Origin: Atherinomorus stipes
Lineage: Eukaryota > Chordata > Actinopteri > Atheriniformes > Atherinidae
Direction: 5' to 3'
Assembly: GCA_023101725.1 (NCBI GenBank)
Contig: JALJCO010001047.1
Coordinates: 248,001-312,000 of the forward strand
DNA length: 64,000 nucleotides
The position numbers and the translations under genes are program-made. Positions 48,801 to 61,078 of this stretch are shown piece by piece (the stretch's first letter is position 1; each line of letters begins with the position of its first letter). Under the pieces are notes generated by a model, which saw only the letters and a program-made list of their open reading frames with translations, ran no database searches and had not been told where the DNA came from.

Positions 48801-51800
48801 GGAATCGCTAAATTCTTAACGATTCCCATCCCTACTGAGGAGAAAGAAAGTGGATTGTAGGTCTTTTCGTAAACGAGGCTTCTCTAATAGTCATGTATTT
48901 CCTCCAGAAACATCTCTAAATGCACAGTACAGCGCTGTTTTTTTTTTTCTTTTCAAAATTGCCTTGATAAACAGCAAATTGCCTGTCAACCTTACAATTG
49001 CCAATATCAGATTTAATTGGAGATTGTCCCAGCCCTATCCTCATTGTTGCACAAATCGGGTAATAATTATAAGTGAGTTTAGAATATACACAAAGTTTTC
49101 ATACAAGAGAGGATGAGTATGACTATGATGTTCTGGTCCTGGGCAAGGACCTTGAACTCCACAAAACGGCAGGATGACAGCAGAGATCCCAGGTCCAGGT
49201 TACGGCTAAATAGGGATTTTCTATCTTCTCAGCCCACATCGCGCTTGTGTTCACCCCAGTCCAAAGTCCAATAAAAGAAGATTGTTTGGAACAAAACTGA
49301 GCTTTTACCTGAAATTATTTTTAAATGATTTTATTTGAGTTGGATTTTCAGTAAAATCAAACAGGCTTTTTTTTCACTGCAGTCTGCTGAGCGCTGCACC
49401 GCAGGGCTGAGAAAACAGCTGATCACTGCACTCTGACACCTGATTTTTGCTGCTGCTTGGCTGCACACGTGACATATTTGGTGTAGAAATGTGACGACCA
49501 ATGTCCGAGTTTTTGCCTCAGTGACTACCGGTGCCGTGTTCCGCTTAGCCTGCCGACACTTGTCAGCTGCCTCTGGAGTCCCACAGGCCAAGAAGGCCCA
49601 ATAAGACTCCTCCTTCAGCTTGAGGGCATCCCTCACTGCCGGTGTCCACCAATGAGTTTGGAGGTTATGGCCGGAACAGTCACCAACAACTTAATGACTG
49701 CATCTCCGACTAGCGGCTTCAGCAATAGAGGGGCCGATTCAGACTCAAGGTCCCCCATCTCCCTCAGAACATGGTCGAAGCTCTGTTGGAGGTGAGAGTT
49801 GAAGCTCTTTCTGACGGGGATTCGGCCAGACGCTCCCAGCAGACCCTCACAACATGTTTGGGCCTGCCACGTCTGATCGGCATCCTCCCCCACCATATGA
49901 GCCCCTCTCTTCACCCAAGTGTCCAGAACATGTGGCTGCAAGTCAGATGACGCAACTACAAAGTCAATCATCGAACTGCGGCCTAAGATGCCCTGATGCC
50001 AGGTATACATGTCCACACTCTCATGCTTGAACATGGTGTTTGTTATGGACAATTTATGATGAACACAGAAGTCCAACAACAAAACACAACTCGTATTCAG
50101 ATTGGGGGGGCTGTTCCTCCCAATCACACCCCTCCAAGTCTGTCATTGCCCGCGTGAGCATTGAAGTCCCCCAGCAGAACAATGGAGTCCCAGGAAGGAG
50201 TGCTTTCCAACACGCCACCCAAGGACTCCAAGAAGGGTGGTTCCTCTGAACTGCTGTTTGGTGCATCATCACAGACGACAGTCAGGACTTGTCCCCCCAC
50301 CCAGAGATGGAAGAAGACTACGCTCTTATTCAAACCTCAATGTACAGGCACCAAGCTGGGGGGCAGTGAGTATGCCCACACTTGATCGGTGCCCTCTCAC
50401 CGGGAGCAACTCCAGAGTGGAACAAGGTCCAGCCCCTCTCAAGCACTGCGTTTACATGCAGCCAATAACTCTTTCATAACCAGAATATTAGGAATAACCC
50501 GGTTGCGCACGGCCACGTAAACACTGGCAAAAACCCGAATATGCTCCTTTTTGGGTTTTTAAAAACCCGAATATTACCCCTGGGTTACTCCTTTTCTAAC
50601 CGGAATATTTGGTCATGTAAACGCTTATTGGATTATCTCCATTGAAAGTAATATTTGATTGTGTTCTGCGCATGCTCTGTCTGCAAGTATTTTTGGTCTT
50701 TTGATTAAACTACAGGGAGTATTTTGTACCAGCGATCCATCAGTGCTCTGCACAGCTTGCTAGTTTATATATCACCATGGCAACACGCATCCCGAGAGGA
50801 GCTGGTGTGCAAACAGTAACATCGCGGGGCTCCATCACTTATCTGGCAAAGTTTAGTGAAGGCGTGACAGGAAAATTCACTGACTCCAGCAGGAGTCCGT
50901 TAACTATATCATTCCAACCGTTCCCACCAGTCCGGACTGAGACCTTCATCTGTCCGGGGGACTGGTGGAAACGGAAAGCATGGATGTGCACAGCTCCAGC
51001 TCCGAGCTGCATTTCCAGCACACGTTCTCTCCTTCTATGACCCGTCAAGTAGCTGCTGCTGGTGGGTCAGTACCAGCACTCCGGACTGCAGTCAAGCCAG
51101 CTGCCTCTCGCGGATCCGCGGTCAAGACAACCGGCGTAATTTCAGCTGTAACTCTGAAACTTGGCTGGCTTGACTGCAGTGGCTCCGGATGGTTCATTAT
51201 CCACTATCATCATGACGTTTTCCGTGCGTCGCGGTTTGGGTCGGGATATTCCAGTTGATTTCAGTTATCATGTAAACAGGAGTAACTCTGTCTGCTCACG
51301 CATGGAAACGGGTCATTCCTGATCTTTCAGAAACCGGAATATTGACCTTAACCCGAATTTTGATGGCATGTAAACGTCAAGGATGTTAGAGCCCAAGCTG
51401 TGCGTCGAAGTGAGTCCAACTATATCCAGTTGTAACTGCTCAATGTCGCACACCAGCTCAGTCTCTTTTCCAACCAGAGGTGACATTCCACATCCCTACT
51501 GCTAGCCTCTGCCTCTGTGCCCTGCCTCCAGCGGGGACCCTGGTGACCCACGTCCAGACAAAGTTCATGTGGCTCCAATGTCTTCTCTCCATTCGGGTGT
51601 TTGAGCTGCTCTTTGTCTGGTCCTTCTCCTAGAGACCTGTTTGCCATGGGTGACCCTACCAGGGGCTTAAAGCCCCAGACAACATAGCTCCTAGGATCCT
51701 CAGAACACACAAACCCCTCCACCACGGTAAGGTGGCAGCCCAAGGAGGGGAAAGTAGGAAAGACAGGAAAGATGGGAAAGAGATGAGTGTCAAGGATTAA

Positions 51801-54800
51801 GAGTAAAGAAAGAAGGAGAAAGACCCACTGAACACTTAACACTAATTTTTGGTTGAAAACAAATTGATTTACAGTCTGAATGTCAGCAAAGGATTCTCAC
51901 CGGGGTGGTACCCTTAAAGGTACTGCTGTTGTACCCTGTGAGTCCCAAAGGATTTTTGATGCTGTATCTTTGTACAGCTAAAGTCACTCTGTCATCATTG
52001 TGTGGCTGAAAATTTCTGTTGAACTATACAGCTACACTCTCAGAAAATAAATACCTAATTGTACCTTTCGGAGTACAAAGGATTGTCTCTAGGCTGGTAC
52101 CCTTAAGGTACTGATGCTGTGCCCCTAACAGTACAGTTTATACCTTATAAAGACCAATACTGTTCCTCTGGGGGTCGTCTGGTCTTCAAAAAGCACAAAC
52201 TGCACTGTTAAGGGTCCAACAGCAGCACCTCTGAGGGTCCCACTCCAATGACAATCCTGCATACCTCTAAAGGTAGAATTAAGTACTTTATTTTCTAAGA
52301 GTGTAAACAATAACGACAGAGATCAGCAAATTAATTTAGAAGTCTTACTGGTTTTGAAAATGCCCAATAAGTGTTCAGTGGGTTGAAAGGACAGCGATAG
52401 AGAGGGAAAGTAAACTGATTTAAGGCAAATTAAAGATTTAAGATAGTAAGATAAGGGTGATATGTCAGACTTGGTCTGAGCTGGGACAAAATTCCTCCAG
52501 ATCTAGAGGAATTTTTTTGTGATATCTGTTTGAGGGAGAACTCCTTGTTTCCTCTCATGATGGGTTTTCTGCTCTCACAGATTTCTTTCTGGCTTGTTCT
52601 TCTAGAATCTCAACTCGCTTCAGTAAGCTCTCTCTAGAGCGTTTTTTCTCTTCTTCTTTCTCTTCTTGAGCCTTCCTCAGGGTGTATACTTTTTCTAGAA
52701 GCCTTGATTTTTCATCTCGCCATTGCTGTTCATGGTATTCTAGCTGTCTTTCAGACTCCATCACAGCTCTTTCTATGGAGGCTTTAGCTTCTTGCTGCTC
52801 AACCAGGAGACGGTTCTTGTGCTGCTCCCATTGGTGTTTCTGCTTGTCAAGTTCTTCCTGAGTTTTCACCAGAGCAGCCTTCAGTCTTGAAGCTTGCTCA
52901 GCCTCCTGGGCCAAGCAAGTCTCAGCTCTGGAAGCTCTCGTATTCTCAGCAGTGAGATCTGCTTCCAGTTGGAGAACTCTGCCAGAGACATCTGCTTGGA
53001 GTTGATGTTTCTTCCTTAGTTCGGCATACAGAATGGCTATCTCTTTCTCAGAAACAGATTTCTGGGATTTCATTTGTCGTTTCAGCTTCTCCACCTCAGC
53101 CATGAGAGTTTCCTCCTCTGTGGTGTCCTGTTGTCGATCCTGGAGCTGAATATAAATCTGGCTCAGTTCGGTCTTTGCTTTGTCTATTTCATGTTGCAGC
53201 TGAGATACGGAGGTCTCAGCCAGTTCTTTTTTATTTGTCTCCTCTTGGAGTTCCTCCTCCAGTTTCTGAACCTGCTCAGATGCTGATATCTGCATGACTT
53301 TAGTTTTGTGGACCTGATCATGCAGTTCCCTCAGCTGACTCAGCAGTTCCTCATGCTGTTTCTGCAGTGCTGAGATCTGCTCATCTTTGACAGCCAAGGA
53401 GTGATGAAAGTGGTGTTCAGGGATCATCAGTAGACCTTGACTGCAAGGGATGTTCTGTCCATCAACATGGTTGATGTTAACAGATCGTTGGTTGGTTGGT
53501 TCTTTGGCCTGCAGAAGTTTCAGGATTGGATGTAGATCTGCAGCTGGAGGTGTTGACAATGAAGGGTTCGAGTCAGCCTGTGGTTCTTTTGGTGGTATTG
53601 GAACCATAGTTTCTGAAGTGACCCCAACGGGAATTTCTGATCTTGGGTTTCCAGGTGTTATTGGGGGATTCCCCATGTTTTCAGACATCTCGCAGAGGTC
53701 TTTCTGAGTCCTGTCTATGTGATGTTCAGATGTTTGAGTCTCTGCCTGATGACAGGACAGATTGGTGTTTCCAGGCAGAGTATCAGTGACTTCAGTATCT
53801 GATGATGGAGGACTGAAAGCCTCCTCAAGTTGAACTTGTGTTGCTTTTGTTGGAAGCAAAGTTTCTGAAATGAGTTCAACTGGAATCTCAGCTCCTGGCC
53901 CTCCGAATGTAATTGGGGAATTCAGGTTTTCAGAATCCGCTGATGAAGTTTCGGTAAAGTTTGGTGCCGGCAGAGAGGGCACCTCAAAGATGGGTTCCAA
54001 GGGTTTACGTCTTTTAACCCTCTTACCTTGTTTGATTTCCTCTGGAACTCCATCAATTACTCCTTTGGTCTTACAATGTCCTTCGGCCTTCTGGGGCTTG
54101 GTTGTGCTTGTAAGGAGTTCAATGGAGATTTCTGATCCCGGGCCTCCAAATGTTGTTTTCTGGGGATTCTCCAGGTTTTCAGATATCTCACAGAGGTCTT
54201 TCTGTGTCCTGTCTATGTGATGTTCAGATGTTTGAGTCTCTGCCTGATGACAGGTCTGATTGGTGTTTCCAGGCAGAGTATCAGTGACTTCAGTCTCTGA
54301 TGGTTGTGGACTGGATTCTGTAGACTCACTTTTGTCCTGGATATTTGATGGGTCTTTAATCATTTTTTGAAAAAGAGGAACTCCCATGAGATAATCCTCA
54401 TAGGTTATTCCCCTGGATTCCAGTAGGAGAGCGAAGTCGGGCTCCACAGGTCTACTTTTCCTGCATTTCTTGCGTTGTTTTCTGTCTGGAGGCTGTTGGG
54501 ATGAAACAGTCTCAGGACTGTCCAGCTCAGTCTTTGTGTGGTCTTTCTGTCTCCTGTCTGTTGGATGTTCAGATGTTTGACTCTCTGCCTGATGACAGGA
54601 CTGATTGGTGTTTCCAGGCAGTGCATCAGCTAGGTCAGTCTCAAATGATGGAGGACTGAAAGCCTCCTCAAGTTGAACTTGTGTTGCTTTTGTTGGAAGC
54701 AAATTTTCTGAAATGAGTTCAACTGGGATCTCAGCTCCTGGCCCTCCGAATGTAATTGGGGAATTCAGGTTTTCAGAATCCGCTGATGAAGTTTCGGTAA

Positions 54801-57800
54801 AGTTTGGTGCCGGCAGAGAGGGCACCTCAAAGATGGGTACCAAGGGTTTACGTCTTTTAACCCTCTTACCTTGTTTGATTTCCTCTGGAACTCCATCAAT
54901 TACTCCTTTGGTCTTACAATGTCCTTCGGCCTTCTGGGGCTTGGTTGTGCTTGTAAGGAGTTCAGTGGAGATTTCTGATCCCGGGCCTCCGAATGTTATT
55001 TTCTGGGGATTCTCCAGGTTTTCAGATATCTCACAGAGGTCTTTCTGTCTCCTGTCTGTTGGATGTTCAGATGTTTGAGTCTCTGCCTGACGACAGGACA
55101 GATTGGTGTTTCCAGGCAGTGCTTCAGCTACGTCTGATGATGGAGGACTGAAAGCCTCCTCAAGTTGAACTTGTGCTGCTTTTGTTGGAAGCAAAGTTTC
55201 TGAAATGAGTTCATCTGGGATCTCAGCTCCTGGTCCTCCGAATGTAATTGGGAAATTCAGGTTTTCAGAATCCGCTGATGAAGTTTCGGTAAAGTTTGGT
55301 GCCGGCGGAGAGGGCACCTCAAAGATGGGTACCAAGGGTTTACGTCTTTTAACCTTCTTACCTTGTTTGATTTTCTCTGGAACTCCTTTGGTCTTACAAT
55401 GTCCTTCGGCCTTATGGGTCTTGGTTGTGCTTGTAAGGAGTTCAATGGAGATTTCTGATCCCGGGCCTCCGAATGTTATTTTCTGGGGATTCTCCAGGTT
55501 TTCAGAAACCTTGCAAACATCGCTCGGTGTGTCGGTTCTTTGACTTTCGTGGTCTTCAGATGTCTGCAGTGCAGGAAATTCTTCACTCTTCAACAAAATA
55601 CCAGAGTTAGACTCACCTTTGTCCTGAAGAGTTGATGGACCATTATCTAACTTTGGGAGGAAAGGAAATTTCTCCAGGAAATCCTCATAGGTTTGGCCCA
55701 TGGATTCTTCGAGCAGATGATAGTTGGGCTCTCCAGATGAACGCTTCTTTTTCTTGCGTCGTTTCCTCTCCTGTTGACCTCCTGTTGGTTGGCTGACCGG
55801 TTCTTCAATGAAAAACTTGATTTCTGGAGCAATAGATGTTTGACTCTCCAATGATGGTTTGGTGGAGGTCTTTTCTGCAGACTTGTTTGATCCAGCTGCT
55901 TGCTCAGAAAGGGTTTCTCCAGTTTGGAGAACCTGTACCGCAACAGGGGTTTGGACAACGCTTTCAGTTACCGTCTCAGCTAAATCTGGTTCAGCTTCTC
56001 TGACGGGAGGCTGTGCAGGTGAAACAGTCCCAAAACTGTTTCTCAGAGTCAATCCAAAAGTAATTTTCTGGACATTCTTACTTTTCTGAGAACCTTTGCA
56101 CATTTTAGCCTCAGCGTTGCCTTTCTTACTCTGGTGTCTTTGGTGTTCAGGTGTCATTTTCTCCAGTGTGGGAAAATCTTTAACACCGAACGACATGCCA
56201 GAGTTGCTCCCACCTTCACTTTGGAGATTTGATGGAATTTCTCCAAAGTTTGGTGAGAAAGAAGACTTTTGATGTCTCATGACAATCTCAGGTTGTCTGT
56301 TGTAGACTTGATGTTTTCCAAGTTTCTCCATTGTCAATTCTTGATGCGTAGCAAAGTGCGTAGCAAAGTGCGTAGCGAGATGTGTACCGAGATGCGATTA
56401 CCTGTGTACTGACTTGATGAGAACAGCAGAGGGTATTTATAAGGCCACGTGTCCTTTTGATATTTGTGACATCACAGATCACAGGACACTTACATTCCGC
56501 CTTTCATCTCAAATGTTCTTTGGACACTGTTGCTAGGCAACATCAAACTGGACTCTGCCCTTCAGATGATTCCATCAGAAATTAGAAGCCTTGTTGGATG
56601 TTGCCTGGCAACGGGGTGCATGCAGCATAACATTTTACTGAGAATTTTGAAATGTAGGAGCATGAAATGACATGAAAATGAAATGAAAAATTCTTTATTA
56701 ATCCCAAAGGAGAAATTCATGATTGGAATTAAAAAAAAAAAAAAAAAATAAAAAAAAAAAAAAAGAAAAAAAAAAAAAAAAAAAAAAAAAAAATAGGTTA
56801 TAATCTTAAAAAAAAAAAAAGACGCAAAGGCGGCTGTTTTTTAAACAAGTAAAAAAGGTTACTGTAATAACAACAAAAAATGATGATGATCATCATTTAA
56901 GTTCAGTCTTGATATCAAAGTTCTCAGTTTTGCATTCGTCGTAGCTGAAAGAAACTATTTCTAACCAAAGTCGGGAATGATGTCCTAGAGACAACACAGT
57001 CAGAAATTACCCCCAAGTTCCTGAGACTTGGCTTACAGCTCCAATGCAGCGTTTAACAGTTGCTCCTGATGGTAAAATTTCACAAAAAGGAGTTTCTATT
57101 CATGTGTAATGACTGCAGTATAATAGCTATTATACTTATTTTCTTAGCATGAGCCAGATATCACCAGCAATCCCAGACATTTTCTGATTTTTCCCCCCCC
57201 CACACACACACACACCACCACCCCAACCACCAGTTATCCCCCACCCCCCATTACCATGGTTAATTGCCTTGTCCTGTCCTCAACGTTAAAGCATCCGTTT
57301 ATGTGCACTCCCATGCCGGCTTAGTGGCTGCAGGTACCCGCAACGCCAGTCGTGGCACCCGTGCGTCTCATTTCTGAATCTTGCCTCTCGTCCCTTTAAA
57401 GTAGAAAAGATCAGCAGTTGCTGGGATGGGATTGAAAGTTTGCATGCTGGAATACTGTCCAGAAGCCTTAAGCCCCCTGCAGTCATCCTCAAAATTATTC
57501 ATACCCACTCGTTAAAGGATAACTTTCGTTTTTTTCAACCTGGACCTTATTTCTAGGATCATATACGTGCATTTACTCACCAGTAAAGTTTCTGCATCAC
57601 TTTGACTCCTTGGGAAGATATTATTTTGAGTCGCAGTGCAGTTGTGAGGCCAACTGTGCAACACATTAAAGGAATAGTACACCCACAGAATGATGTAACT
57701 TTATTTTCCACTTCCCCTCATGGTGAGCAAGACTCTGCAGCACTTTTTTAATATCTCAAATGCAGCCGGCGATCAGGAAGGCTTCTTGTTTCCCCCCAAC

Positions 57801-60800
57801 TTTCATATAATGGAGTTCACCAGCGCTCGAACCAAAAAGGTCCATAAAAGTCCACAAAAACTTGTCAATATTCTTCCATACTGCTCGTCCAATGTAATCC
57901 AAGTGCCATGAGTGGGTAGCGTCCAGAATTTACTCGAAACAACGTCATTTAGTATATTTTTAGAGCCTAAACAGTACTACATCACATCTCCTGCAAGCAC
58001 ACCAATGCGCATTCATGAAACTCCAGAAGCTGCGGCAGACGAGATCACGCGTTCTCTTTTTCTTTCTTTCTTTTTTTTAAATCAATATCCAACCCCTCTT
58101 GACCCTCTTGTGTTTGTCTGCAGCTCTGTCGCTCTTAGCACAATGTAAACAGCGAATTTCTTCTATGCTTGCATTATCGGCAGAGTAGGCTCTGAACGGT
58201 TCTGTAGTTTCGTGAACGCACATATGCGCGCTTCGCGGAAGTAAGATGTAGTACTGTTTAGGCTCTAAAAATATACTAAATGACATTGTTTTGAGTAAAT
58301 TCTGGACGCTACCCACTCAGGACACTTGGATTACATTGGACGAGCAGTATGGAGGAATATTGACAAGTTTTGTGGACTTTTATGGACCTTTTTGGCTCGG
58401 GCCCCGGTGAACTCCATTATATGAAAGTTGGGGGGAAACGAGAAGCCTTCCTGATCACCGGCTGCATTTGAGCTATTAAAAAAAGTGCTCCGGAGTCTTG
58501 CTCACCATGAGGGGAAGTGGAAAATAAAGTTACATCATTCTGTGGGTGGAATATTCCTTTAACATTTCTGTATTTTTACGTTTGTTAATGTGCAATTGTC
58601 CCTTTGTAATATATTATATTATTCATTTTCTCTGTTACCAAAGGAATTGTTTTACATTTAATGAACATTTCCTCAAGCCTCAGGTTTGTGTAAAGCCTGA
58701 ATTCATTGTTAATCTCTCTCAAACAGCTGTAAAACTTTTAAAATGAGACCTATCTCTGAAGAAGTGGTACCAACAATAAAAACCGAGCCTCAGGATCATG
58801 GGAAAGGTGCCTTTAACAGAGTGTGACCAATCCAGCAGGGTAAGCGCCAGGTTAAACAGCTGTACAAGCATTATGATTTTAACAATGAGATGTCTGGAAT
58901 CTGGCAGCAGCTATTAAATCCTATAAAGCGCAGCAGGGGCCGAGGCTTCCTCCTGGCATGCATGCTCGTGTATGCATACGTGTCTGTTCGAGCTCATTTG
59001 AACATGCTCCAGCGTATTTGTTTCTAAATGTCGAATTCCCCGACTGGTACCAGAGCTGGTATGTTACGCAGTTGTAGGGTTCTGTTAAATCATTGCAGTC
59101 CGACCGTAGCAGGGACTCTGGAGTACCGAGTAATTATCTAATCATCTTTAAAAACAACAGCCGAAAGGAACAGTCGGTCACTTTGAATAACTTTGCTCTG
59201 TTTCAGGGTGGGCTGCCGTGGACTCCCCTGTGACTGGCATGTTTACCGAAGGCTGTAATGGCATCATTTTCTGCTATGCTGCACTCTTCAGCAAAGCAGA
59301 ACAGTTTGTTTTATTTCAGAATGGCAGGAGGTTACACAAGGAGGTCGTACTACACAAGGAAAGCAGGCATCCCTGGGTACATGTCAAAGTTCCCATCTGA
59401 GATATTTCTAGGCACAAATCAGAGGGATTTCTCCCCCTTCTTTACTCTGATGCGGTAACATTTGACTTCATATTCCAACCATTTTGCTGGTTTGTGTTTG
59501 GTTCAGGACATATTTCACTTCTTTTCACTGGGTTTTATTTACCATAGCAACATACAAATAGTTTCTGTTTATAATAACCTGTTGACAGTTTTCAGAGGTA
59601 TGCATAAGTTTTATTATGTGCCGCCTGGATTATTGCAACTCTATTTTAATTGGGATTAGCCAGGCTTCCCTCTCGTCTCGCACTTCCAGCTGGTACAAAA
59701 TGCTGCTGGTTTCTAACTGGTCCAAGGAAACGAGAGCACATAACTCCGGTTCCAGTGTCCCTTCATTGGCTCCCGTTCGTCTACGGATCCATTTTAAGAT
59801 TCTTTTATTTGTTTTTAAGTCTCTTAAAGGTCTCACCCCCTTTTTTAATCCATCTGAGCTCTACTCCCCTACATACCATCTTGTGTTCTTAGACCAGCTG
59901 ACCAGATGCTTTTAACGTCCCAAAAACATTTTATAAGTCCAGAGGAGACAGAACCTTTTCAGTTTTAGCTCCCAAACTGAGGAATGAGCTCCCTCTGCAT
60001 GTTAGACAGGTCCTTCTCTTGTTGTTTTTAAAACTCGATTAAAACCAATTTTATTGATTGGCTTTTAATCCAGTGTGAGTTGTCATCTGTGTTTAAATCC
60101 ACAAGCTCTCTGAAAACGGACTGAAATACAAAATAAAGGACAGAAGATGGTGAAGGCTCCCTGTGTATTCGTGTGCATCAAGGGGAAACTGCTGGAAAAG
60201 TGCAGAGCCCAGAAGTAACGTTAAATAATTGTAGTTCTTTCTTCATCCACTAGGGACTCCAAAACAGAGCAAATCCCGAAAGACAGACTTCACAGCAGAA
60301 ATAAACATGTTTACAGTAGAAAAAAACACATTTAAAGCAGAAATAAACATGTTTACAGCAGAAATAAACACATTTAAAGCAGAAATAAACATGTTTAAAA
60401 AAAAAAGAAAGAAATAAACATCTAAAAAAAAAAAATAAAAAAAAAAACAGCAGAAATAAACACGTTTAAAGCAGAAATAAACATGTTTACAGCAGAAATA
60501 AACACGCTCACAACAAAAATAAACACGTTTAAAGCGAAATAAACTTGTTTAAAGCAGAAATAAACATGTTTAAAGCAGAAATAAACATGCTCACAACAAA
60601 AATAAACACATAAAGCAGAAATAAACATGTTTACAGCAGAAATAAACATGTTTAAAGCAGAAATAAACATGCTTACAGCAGAAATAAACAAGTTTAAAGC
60701 AGAAATAAACATGCTCACAGCAGAAATAAACACATTTAAAGCAGAAATAAAATTTTAAAGAAATAAACATCTCACAACAAAAATAAAATAAAAAAATAAA

Positions 60801-60825
60801 ACAAAAAAAAAAAAAAAAAAAAATA

Positions 60826-60857
<32 letters not shown>

Positions 60858-61020
60858 ATAAAATAACACATTTAAAGCAGAAATAAACATGCTTACAGCA
60901 GAAATAAACACATTTAAAGCAGATATAAACATGTTTAGAGCAGAAATAAACATGTAAAACAAAAAAAAAAATTAAAGCAGAAATAAACAGCAAAGCAGAA
61001 AAAACAATTAAAAAAGAAAT

Positions 61021-61078
<58 letters not shown>

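Noticed and set aside
53870..55543. Three similar plus-strand ORFs ([13 protein letters not shown]...)
   Set aside because: Antisense shadows of the tandem repeats in the minus-strand 1258-codon gene.
56332..56337. Start of the intronic gene two codons further upstream
   Set aside because: That codon is TTG. The first ATG is at 56331-56329, so I used it.
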